Origin: Rickettsiales bacterium
GTDB taxonomy: Bacteria > Pseudomonadota > Alphaproteobacteria > Rickettsiales > UBA1997
NCBI GenBank assembly: GCA_947505885.1
Contig: CANNMN010000071.1
Span: 1-6,775 of the forward strand
DNA length: 6,775 nt
Reading direction: 5' to 3'
Below the pieces are notes generated by a model that did no database searches, was not told where the DNA came from, and was given only the letters and a program-made list of their open reading frames with translations. Shown here in pieces: positions 1 to 5,534 of the stretch; position 1 is the stretch's first letter, and each line of letters starts with the position of its first letter. A program made the position numbers and the translations under genes.

Positions 1-2
1 AA

Positions 3-44
3 GCTCCTCTTGTACTGGCAGCGGCTGCTAATGGTTTTATTTAA
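3..44 (+). CDS. Possible C-terminal tail of an upstream gene (partial)
   Basis: The third reading frame is open from the window edge to a TAA at 42-44 and would give the tail APLVLAAAANGFI. Its third codon positions are nearly all A or T, as in the genes further on, and it would end 10 bases before the ATG at 55, a plausible operon spacing. A competing reading is frame 2, which ends at TAA 29-31 and overlaps an ATG at 31 as TAATG, but its third positions are C/T-rich and look less like local coding sequence. The fragment is too short to assign a function. Confidence 0.25.
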   Translation, partial: APLVLAAAANGFI

Positions 45-54
45 ACAAGAAAAT

Positions 55-1041
55 ATGCTAAAAAAGAAACCTACAGCTTACTCATTGCTAGAGCTCTCAA
101 TCGTAATCGTAATCATTTCGATTTTGATTACCGGAGCAATGACGACAGCGGTTGGAAGCATTGCTATTGCCAAAGTAAAAGTTACCAAAGATCGCGAAAA
201 TTTGATCTACAACGCTCTTGGAACTTTTATTGCGACAAATGGAAGGCTTCCTTGTCCTGCAAATATTCTGCTTACGAAGTCTGACGCGAATTATGGAGTT
301 TCAGTTGGAACTGCCGGAACTTGCTCTGGGTCTGGGATTTATGCTTCTACCGCAAGCGCTAATCTAGTTTATGGAATGGTTCCTGTGGCGTCTCTCGGGC
401 TTTCAAAAGATAATGGTGAAGACGGTTTTGAAGATAAAATTGCTTACGTTGTTGACAAAAACTTTACCGCCACTGCCAATCTCAGCGCCTCTCCAAATTT
501 TACTCAGGCCAATTTCTCGATCTACGCTACAAATAACACCGGCAACAATATTACGATTTACGAGAAGAGCGGCGGATCAACAATTACCACATTATCGAGC
601 GGAGTTTTCGCCCTTATTAGTTACGGAGCGAATAAAAATAGCGCCTTTGGCATTAATTCAACCACTCAAAATACAGCTTCAACCGATGCCGACGAAGCGA
701 GTAACGGCATCAGCATTGGAAGCACTCCAAACTTCGACAAAGATTTCATCTCGATTTCAGAAAATAGTGACACGTTTGACGACATCATTCTCTATTCAAG
801 TCCTGGGCAAATGGTTGCTGCATTTGATCTCTACCGTCTTTTGCCCTGCAACAATAATTTAGATGCGAATTACAACACCAACGCTACTCGAACTGCAGAA
901 AATGATTTACTTTGGAATGCCTGGTTCGGACAAACGGTTTACGGGAAAGCTTGTACCGGTTCAGATTTTGACAAAAATTATATAAAAAAATGCGGCGCTG
1001 CTGGAGCTTGGATTATAATGAATACTTGCACACTGCCCTAG
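55..1041 (+). CDS. Prepilin/pseudopilin-like protein with type IV N-terminal methylation signal
   Basis: This is a 328-residue protein with a class III (type IV pilin-like) signal: a short basic leader (MLKKKPTA), then YSLLELS and a hydrophobic helix to about residue 35. Processing by a prepilin peptidase is expected between Ala8 and Tyr9, which puts the conserved Glu13 at mature position +5; Ala instead of the usual Gly at -1 is a tolerated variant. The helix would sit in the inner membrane before assembly into a type IV pilus or type II secretion pseudopilus. A large periplasmic domain follows with a GRLPCPA motif near residue 63, an acidic stretch leading into an IAYVVD strand, and a late FDDIILYSSP segment. 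I associate this pattern with large 'type II secretion system protein' pseudopilins. Six cysteines (C67, C90, C265, C300, C313, C325) could form disulfides. The ATG at 55 gives a normal 8-residue leader; ATG 31 or TTG 10 in the same frame would lengthen it. The frame is open to the window edge. No pilus assembly gene is visible, so its machine is unknown. Confidence 0.8.
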   Translation: MLKKKPTAYSLLELSIVIVIISILITGAMTTAVGSIAIAKVKVTKDRENLIYNALGTFIATNGRLPCPANILLTKSDANYGVSVGTAGTCSGSGIYASTASANLVYGMVPVASLGLSKDNGEDGFEDKIAYVVDKNFTATANLSASPNFTQANFSIYATNNTGNNITIYEKSGGSTITTLSSGVFALISYGANKNSAFGINSTTQNTASTDADEASNGISIGSTPNFDKDFISISENSDTFDDIILYSSPGQMVAAFDLYRLLPCNNNLDANYNTNATRTAENDLLWNAWFGQTVYGKACTGSDFDKNYIKKCGAAGAWIIMNTCTLP

Positions 1042-1046
1042 TGCGC
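1028..1046 (+). other. Short hairpin spanning the pilin stop codon
   Basis: GCACACTG at 1028-1035 pairs with TAGTGCGC at 1039-1046 around a CCC loop, with one A/C mismatch and one G-T wobble. The stop codon TAG lies inside the 3' arm. There is no immediate T tract; the nearest is TTTTT at 1057-1061. It could help end the transcript or protect its 3' end, but it could also be chance. Confidence 0.25.
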
Positions 1047-1054
1047 AGTCTTAG

Positions 1055-1262
1055 CCTTTTTGCCGATCGAGCTGAGCCTTACTCCCGGCCCTTTCGCCGG
1101 GGTCGAGCGAAGTTTTGTAGCCTTGGCCTTTCTGCCGGTCGAGCGGAGTTTTGCTCCCAGTCTTTTCGCCGGTCGAGCTAAGTTGCTCTCCCAGACTTTT
1201 CGCCGGCCGAGCTAAGTTGCTCTTCCAGACTTTTCGCCGGTCGAGCGGAGTCGAGACCTCTG
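1055..1262. repeat. Array of six degenerate 34-36 bp tandem repeats
   Basis: Six units carry a core close to CGCCGGTCGAGC. The TCGAG (CCGAG in unit 5) cores start at 1067, 1103, 1139, 1173, 1207 and 1241, so the period is 36, 36, 34, 34, 34. Units 4 and 5 differ at only two of 34 positions, which suggests recent duplication; units 1 and 2 are the most diverged. Several units contain a small GAGC...GCTC inverted repeat. The block is clearly richer in G and C than the sequence on either side and starts within about 15 bases of the pilin stop codon. Reading frames cross it on both strands, but the 34-base period breaks frame and their translations are only the repeat read through, so I treat it as non-coding. 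Its function is unknown. Confidence 0.85.
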
Positions 1263-1560
1263 AAGTCTTATTCACAAAATCCTAACCCCCCTCGAATGGC
1301 GAGTGTTGTGATTTAGCAAACCTCAACAAGTCCACATCAATCTTCTGCCTTACAAAAACGCCGTCGCTGCAAATTACACTGAATTTACATCAATCTGAGA
1401 GGAAAAAGGTTTTTAGAAATTGGGGTGCAACGCAGCGTTGATTCTTTTTGAACATTCTTAAAGGAAATTTAGTGGCTTTTGAAAAAGGTTGGTAAAAGTT
1501 TCAGGCTTGTTCACTAACAATGAAAAATGCTCCCTACGTCATTAACAATTAGAATCACTC
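1263..1560. other. AT-rich non-coding stretch upstream of katG
   Basis: This stretch of roughly 300 bases holds no credible gene. It contains a 10-base direct repeat, ACATCAATCT, at 1334-1343 and 1387-1396, a near-perfect dyad at 1428-1440 (listed separately), and a ten-codon mini-ORF at 1520-1552 ([10 protein letters not shown]) ending 8 bases before the katG start. The katG promoter must lie here or in the repeat array, but I could not find a -35/-10 pair with acceptable match and spacing. TTGAAC at 1448 and TTGAAA at 1479 are candidate -35 elements that lack a good -10 partner. Confidence 0.6.
1428..1440. promoter_or_regulatory. Perfect dyad CAACGC-A-GCGTTG, candidate operator
   Basis: CAACGC and GCGTTG are perfect inverted repeats around a single central A, about 120 bases before the katG start. 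A one-base centre makes a full RNA hairpin impossible, so a dimeric DNA-binding protein fits the shape better. It does not match the OxyR or PerR/Fur consensus as I know them. A single 13-base palindrome can arise by chance. Confidence 0.25.
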
Positions 1561-3789
1561 ATGAAATTAAACAAAATTCTAATCATCACATCCCTTACAA
1601 TTGCTGGTTGCTCAAGCAATTCAAATCATTTAGATCTCACTAAAAGAGAGATAAAACCAAATGAATTTTGGTGGCCAAATAAAGTTAATCTTTCGCCTCT
1701 TCGCCAACACTCAGCTGAATCAAGCCCTTACGGCAGTAATTACGAATACTCAAAAGAATTTGCCAAACTCGACATCGACATTCTGAAAAAAGAGATCAAA
1801 AAAGTGATGATTACCTCACAAGATTGGTGGCCAGCGGACTACGGAAATTATGGTCCATTCTTTATTCGTATGGCATGGCACAGTGCTGGAACTTATAGAA
1901 CTGAAGATGGTCGCGGCGGTGCTGGCGGCGGACAACAAAGATTTGAGCCTCTTAATAGCTGGCCAGACAACGCCAATCTCGATAAGGCAAGACGCTTACT
2001 TTGGCCGATCAAACAAAAATATGGCAGCAAACTTTCTTGGGCTGATTTGATGGTTCTTTCTGGCAATGTTGCGCTTGAATCAATGGGCTTTAAGACTATG
2101 GGATTTGCTGGCGGCAGAACTGATGACTTCGAGCCAGATTTAGTTTACTGGGGTCCGGAAAATAAATTCATGGCAAGTAATCGTTTCGACAAAAACGGCA
2201 AACTTGAAAAACCGCTTGGCGCAACAACCATGGGTTTGATTTACGTAAATCCAGAAGGTCCGAATGGTAATGGAGATCCAATTGCAGCAGCTCATCAAAT
2301 ACGCGAAACTTTCGGTCTCATGGCGATGAATGATGAAGAAACTGTGGCCCTAATTGCAGGTGGGCATAGTTTTGGTAAAACTCACGGCGCGCACAATCCA
2401 GGAAAGTGCGTTGGCGTTGATCCTGCTGGCGGGGCTATTGAAGATCAAGGCATGGGCTGGAAAAATAAATGCGGAAGTGGCAAAGGAATTGATACTGTTA
2501 CAAGCGGATTAGAAGGCGCTTGGACTTCTAGCCCAGCAGCTTTCACGCATGATTATCTTGAAAATCTTTTTGCCTTTGATTGGGTAAAAACCAAAAGTCC
2601 GGGTGGTGCAATTCAATGGATTCCTAGCGACAAAAGAGCCTCAAACTTAGTTCCTGATGCTCACGATTTTAGCAAAAGACATGCGCCAGTTATGCTAACA
2701 ACTGACATGTCATTAAAATTCGATCCTGAATACAAAAAAATCGCAAAACGCTTCCAAGAAAATCCAAAAGAATTCGAAAAGGCTTTTGCCAGCGCCTGGT
2801 TCAAACTTACTCATCGTGATATGGGGCCAAGTGCTAGATATGTCGGGAAAGAATCTCCAAAAAAAGTTTTATCTTGGCAGGACCCAATTTCTGCGATTAA
2901 GCACGCTCTAATCAATGCTTCTGAAACTGAAAATCTAAAAGCACAAATTCTAAAATCTGGATTAAGCAAATCTGAGCTTGTTAGAACTGCTTGGGCTTCA
3001 GCTGCATCTTTTCGCTCTACTGACATGCGTGGCGGAGCAAATGGAGCGCGTATTCGTCTAGAGCCGCAAAAGAACTGGGAAGTTAATAATCCGCAAGATT
3101 TGGCTAAAACGCTGAGTGTCTTAGAAAAGATTCAGAAGAATTTTAATAAGACTTTGAGTGGCGGCAAGAAAGTTTCTCTTGCTGACGTGATTGTGCTTGG
3201 TGGTTCAACTGCAATTGAAAAAGCAGCTCACGACGCTGGAATTAATGTTAAAATTCCTTTCCAAGTTGGTCGCGGTGACGCTTCGCAAGAGCAAACCGAC
3301 GTTAAATCATTCGCCGTTTTAGAGCCTAAATCTGATGGATTTAGAAATTATCATAGCAAGAGCGATTTGATTTCACCAATTAATTCACTGATTGATCGCG
3401 CTTACATGCTTGATTTAACTGTGCCAGAAATGACTGCTTTAGTTGGAGGAATGAGAGCAATGAGTGCAAATGCGGATAAATCTGAATTTGGGGTTCTCAC
3501 TAAAAAACCAGGAGTGCTTACCAATGACTTCTTCGTAAATCTGCTCGACATGTCAACCGAGTGGAAAAAGTCTGATATTTTGGATGGAGTTTACGAAGGT
3601 CGCGACAGAAAAACCGGTGAACTTAAATGGAAGGCAACTTCTGTTGATTTAGTCTTTGGTTCAAGCTCTGAACTTCGTGCAATTGCTGAAGTTTATGCGG
3701 CTGATGACGGTAAAGAAAAATTCATAAAAGACTTTGTCAAAGCATGGACAAAAGTTATGAATTTAGATCGTTTTGACTTGAAGAAGTAA
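1561..3789 (+). CDS. katG: Catalase-peroxidase KatG with lipoprotein signal peptide
   Basis: This is a heme enzyme of class I of the peroxidase-catalase superfamily; it removes hydrogen peroxide by catalase and peroxidase reactions. At 742 residues it is full length with both tandem domains. The N-terminal domain has distal R103, W106 and H107 (in IRMAWHSAG), proximal heme ligand H269 (in [10 protein letters not shown]), and D382 and W321, its hydrogen-bonding and stacking partners. The residues of the catalase-specific Met-Tyr-Trp crosslink (W106, Y228, M254) and the mobile arginine R419 (HRDMGP) are also present; most lie one residue past their Mycobacterium tuberculosis KatG counterparts. 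S315 matches the isoniazid-resistance site. The C-terminal domain (from about residue 430) ends in the family-typical [10 protein letters not shown]. The first 17 residues are unusual: a basic start, a hydrophobic stretch and a lipobox TIAGC with Cys17, followed by Ser, which predicts an outer-membrane lipoprotein facing the periplasm. The signal begins exactly at this ATG, which fixes the start although no Shine-Dalgarno sequence is visible. It appears to be transcribed alone. Confidence 0.97.
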   Translation: MKLNKILIITSLTIAGCSSNSNHLDLTKREIKPNEFWWPNKVNLSPLRQHSAESSPYGSNYEYSKEFAKLDIDILKKEIKKVMITSQDWWPADYGNYGPFFIRMAWHSAGTYRTEDGRGGAGGGQQRFEPLNSWPDNANLDKARRLLWPIKQKYGSKLSWADLMVLSGNVALESMGFKTMGFAGGRTDDFEPDLVYWGPENKFMASNRFDKNGKLEKPLGATTMGLIYVNPEGPNGNGDPIAAAHQIRETFGLMAMNDEETVALIAGGHSFGKTHGAHNPGKCVGVDPAGGAIEDQGMGWKNKCGSGKGIDTVTSGLEGAWTSSPAAFTHDYLENLFAFDWVKTKSPGGAIQWIPSDKRASNLVPDAHDFSKRHAPVMLTTDMSLKFDPEYKKIAKRFQENPKEFEKAFASAWFKLTHRDMGPSARYVGKESPKKVLSWQDPISAIKHALINASETENLKAQILKSGLSKSELVRTAWASAASFRSTDMRGGANGARIRLEPQKNWEVNNPQDLAKTLSVLEKIQKNFNKTLSGGKKVSLADVIVLGGSTAIEKAAHDAGINVKIPFQVGRGDASQEQTDVKSFAVLEPKSDGFRNYHSKSDLISPINSLIDRAYMLDLTVPEMTALVGGMRAMSANADKSEFGVLTKKPGVLTNDFFVNLLDMSTEWKKSDILDGVYEGRDRKTGELKWKATSVDLVFGSSSELRAIAEVYAADDGKEKFIKDFVKAWTKVMNLDRFDLKK

Positions 3790-3811
3790 GGAACAAGAAT
3801 TTTTAGGAAGG

Positions 3812-3865
3812 CCAAATTGCGAGAAAGTAAGTGTAGTTAAATCTACGCGCTTTCGAGTAATTTGG
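3812..3865. terminator. Long imperfect hairpin downstream of katG
   Basis: The hairpin starts 22 bases after the katG stop. CCAAATT at 3812-3818 pairs with AATTTGG at 3859-3865, extended by G-T and C-G pairs. A tandem G-A/A-G mismatch follows, then GAAAG with CTTTC (3823-3827 with 3850-3854). After a small asymmetric loop, GTGTAG pairs with CTACGC around a TTAAAT loop. That gives about 20 pairs. A TTTTT run lies at 3878-3882, 12 bases past the stem, and an all-AT hairpin occupies 3874-3890. It could be a katG terminator or 3'-stabilising element, but the T tract is too distant for a classic intrinsic terminator. It might also be a dispersed intergenic element. Confidence 0.45.
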
Positions 3866-3923
3866 ACTGACACAAAATTTTTAGAATTTTCTTAAATATT
3901 ACTCACTTATTGCTGCTTTCTAT

Positions 3924-3952
3924 TCGACTCCTTTTTCCAAAAAACAAGTCGA
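3924..3952. other. Second hairpin in the convergent intergenic region
   Basis: TCGACT at 3924-3929 pairs with AGTCGA at 3947-3952. Inside, TTTT (3932-3935) pairs with AAAA (3941-3944) across a small internal loop. It lies between the ends of the convergent katG and carbonic anhydrase-like genes, where a two-way transcription barrier would be useful. Neither side carries a clear T tract, so termination is only a possibility. I see no gene in the rest of 3790-4007. Confidence 0.3.
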
Positions 3953-4007
3953 CAAGATTTATCGAATTAGAAGGTGTTAATTTTAGGAGCGAGTAATTCA
4001 GCTACGA

Positions 4008-4553
4008 TTAATTAGATTTATATTCATGGGCTAGTTCTGCATAATTATCGGCAGAGATTTTGATGTAATTTTTTTCGGCCTCAGTCATGTCGCGAAAATA
4101 TTTTGCCGGATTTCCCGCCCAGATTTGCCCGCTCTTTACAACCTTTCCCGGAGTAAGTACTGCGCCAGCTGCAAGCATTCCAAACTTTTCAACTCGGGCT
4201 AAGTCCATGATAATTGAGCCCATGCCAACAAAGGCGTAATCCTCGATAATGCAAGCGTGAATAATGGCATTGTGTCCGATTGTAACATGATCTCCGATCA
4301 AAACTGGCGCGCCTTCAGCTCCTGTTTTATTTTGGGCGTGATTAGGTCTGGTGCCGTGCAAAACTGTATTATCTTGGATATTAGTATTTTCGCCGACGGT
4401 AATTTTAGTAACATCCCCACGTAAAACGCAGCCGTACCAAATTCCAGAATTTTTGCCAATTTTTACGTCGCCCGAGATGATTGCTGTGTGTGCCACAAAA
4501 GCAGATGAGTCAATTGCTGGCGATATGCCGCGGTAAGTAAGAATATTTTTCAT
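4008..4553 (-). CDS. Gamma-class carbonic anhydrase-like protein (left-handed beta helix)
   Basis: This 181-residue protein belongs to the gamma carbonic anhydrase family (YrdA/PaaY/CaiE-like, hexapeptide repeat); the usual length is about 170-185, so it is complete. Hexapeptide turns run from about residue 14 to 145 and should form a left-handed beta helix, with an alpha helix from about 155 packing alongside; such proteins are trimers with metal sites between subunits. The three metal-binding histidines are present: H66 in VLHGT, and H94 and H99 in IGHNAIIH. R45 and D47 (in LRGD) and Q60 and D61 match the conserved Arg/Asp and Gln/Asp pairs of archaeal Cam. It could therefore bind Zn or Fe and hydrate CO2, but many bacterial YrdA-type members show little or no activity, so the reaction is not certain. 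There is no signal peptide, so it should be cytoplasmic. It lies 75 bases downstream of rsmI on the same strand and may be cotranscribed. No Shine-Dalgarno sequence is seen before its ATG. Confidence 0.93.
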   Translation of the reverse strand: MKNILTYRGISPAIDSSAFVAHTAIISGDVKIGKNSGIWYGCVLRGDVTKITVGENTNIQDNTVLHGTRPNHAQNKTGAEGAPVLIGDHVTIGHNAIIHACIIEDYAFVGMGSIIMDLARVEKFGMLAAGAVLTPGKVVKSGQIWAGNPAKYFRDMTEAEKNYIKISADNYAELAHEYKSN

Positions 4554-4572
4554 TTTTTGAATTTTATCGTAG

Positions 4573-4629
4573 CACCCTGAGCTTGTCTAAAGTAAGTGAT
4601 TCACCATGTTTCGACAGACTAAGAATGAC
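4573..4629. repeat. Decayed palindromic intergenic repeat between rsmI and the carbonic anhydrase-like gene
   Basis: The arms are CTGAGCTTGTCTAAA (4577-4591) and TTTCGACAGACTAAG (4609-4623), imperfect inverted repeats with three mismatches and a wobble. From memory this resembles a palindromic repeat seen in many unrelated bacterial genomes, with arms like CCTGAGCTTGTCGAAGG and TTCGACAGGCTCAG; the present copy looks mutated from such a form. It begins exactly at the rsmI stop codon and fills most of the 75-base gap. In the mRNA it would form a weak stem between the two genes, and could affect transcript stability or readthrough. It might be a miniature mobile or REP-like element. Confidence 0.6.
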
Positions 4630-5501
4630 TATTTATTTAGTTTTAAGGCCAGTTGGTAAATTTCTTTTTTATGTATTCCGTATGTCTCCGCTAAATTTTG
4701 CGAGAGATTTTTGAGGCTTTCGCCTCTTGCTAATGAAGCCCTTACTTCATTTTGTAAATCTTCTTCAGAGAAATTTTTCTCATCTTTTTTTGCCTTTTCG
4801 ACAAGAATCACAAATTCGCCGCGCAACTTTCCAGAATTTTCGTTGAAGAATTCTTGCAGACTTTTTAATTCTTTAGTGACGATTTCTTCGTGAATTTTAG
4901 TGAGCTCGCGCGCCGCGCAAACTCTGCGCTCTCCAAGAGTTTCAGAAATTATTTCTAATGTTTCGACAACGCGATTTGCTGATTCAAAAAAAGCAAAAGT
5001 AAAATTTTTCGGCAGAGATTTTAGTAATTTTTCGCAAGCAGTTTTTGTTGTTGGCAAAAATCCAAGAAACAAAAAATTATCGCAAGCGAGGCCAGAAGCA
5101 CAAAGCGCTGAGGTCAATGAAGACGCGCCGGGAATTGGAATTATTTTTTGATTTCTTGCTCGTAGAAAATTTACTAATTTATAGCCTGGGTCAGAAATTA
5201 GCGGCGTTCCTGCGTCAGAAATTAAAGCGAGAGATTTTCCTTCGAGGAGTAAATGCGAAATTTTTTCCCGCATCTTTTCTTCACTGAAATCATTGTAAGT
5301 TAACGTCTTCTTACCTTTTATTTCGTAAGCGTGAAGCAGACGTAGTGAAAGACGAGTATCTTCGCAGATTACGTAATCAACTGAAGTTAAAACTTGCAAA
5401 GCGCGCAAAGTAATGTCGTTCAAATTACCAATCGGCGTAGCCACGACGTATAGTGCGCTTTCAAGTTTTATTGCTTGAGTTTTGAGTGAAAGATCGAGCA
5501 T
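4629..5501 (-). CDS. rsmI: 16S rRNA (cytidine(1402)-2'-O)-methyltransferase RsmI
   Basis: RsmI adds the 2'-O-methyl group to C1402 of 16S rRNA in the ribosomal P site, using S-adenosylmethionine. The 290 residues match the family's usual length (about 280-290). The tetrapyrrole-methylase-type fold is clear: LYVVATPIGNLNDITLRAL at 17-35, ICEDTR at 45-50, ALISDAGTPLISDPG at 92-106, IPGASS at 123-128, FLGFLP at 145-150, FFESANRV at 171-178 (usually YESPHR, so a mild variant) and ARELTKIHEE at 197-206. The C-terminal segment from about residue 245 is a small helical domain typical of RsmI. The start at 5501 is supported by AAGGGG (5514-5519 on the complement), although the 12-base gap is longer than ideal. 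It is divergent from the LpoA-like gene with 33 bases between start codons, the same arrangement as yraL/lpoA in E. coli. The carbonic anhydrase-like gene follows on the same strand. Confidence 0.97.
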   Translation of the reverse strand: MLDLSLKTQAIKLESALYVVATPIGNLNDITLRALQVLTSVDYVICEDTRLSLRLLHAYEIKGKKTLTYNDFSEEKMREKISHLLLEGKSLALISDAGTPLISDPGYKLVNFLRARNQKIIPIPGASSLTSALCASGLACDNFLFLGFLPTTKTACEKLLKSLPKNFTFAFFESANRVVETLEIISETLGERRVCAARELTKIHEEIVTKELKSLQEFFNENSGKLRGEFVILVEKAKKDEKNFSEEDLQNEVRASLARGESLKNLSQNLAETYGIHKKEIYQLALKLNK

Positions 5502-5534
5502 TTTGAACTGTATCCCCTTACTTAGTTTTATTTT
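5502..5534. promoter_or_regulatory. 33-bp divergent intergenic between rsmI and the LpoA-like gene
   Basis: The gap holds the rsmI ribosome binding site (AAGGGG on the complement) and a TAAAAT on the minus strand at 5530-5535 that could be a -10 for rsmI, but no matching -35 is visible. It is too short for two full promoters, so at least one must overlap a coding region. The LpoA-like start has no purine-rich Shine-Dalgarno sequence before it. Confidence 0.35.

Noticed and set aside
371..862. 163-codon plus-strand frame inside the pilin-like gene
   Set aside because: It lies in another frame of a gene with clear pilin motifs; its translation has no recognisable domain and looks like a frame-shift shadow.
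1055..1262. CRISPR array
   Set aside because: The similarity covers the whole 34-36 bp unit with no unique spacers between conserved repeats, and no cas gene is present, so this is a simple tandem repeat.
990..1275. Overlapping reading frames through the tandem repeats (63 codons on plus, 74 on minus)
   Set aside because: Their translations are only the repeat units read through; the 34-base period breaks frame between units, there is no ribosome binding site, and both strands are open at once, as expected from GC-richer repeat DNA with few stop codons.
1541..1555. PerR/Fur-like box just before katG (ATTAACAATTAGAAT)
   Set aside because: Only the outermost bases are symmetrical; the inner positions do not form the inverted repeat those regulators need.
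1550..1555. TAGAAT as a -10 element for katG
   Set aside because: It would start transcription at the ATG itself and no -35 sequence sits at the proper distance; a chance match in AT-rich DNA is more likely.
1561..3789. Recent foreign origin of katG
   Set aside because: Its codon choice and base composition look like those of the neighbouring genes by eye, and no mobile element flanks it; a phylogeny would be needed to claim transfer.
4700..5287. Three plus-strand frames opposite rsmI
   Set aside because: They are antisense to a well-conserved RsmI sequence and show no domain or start signal.
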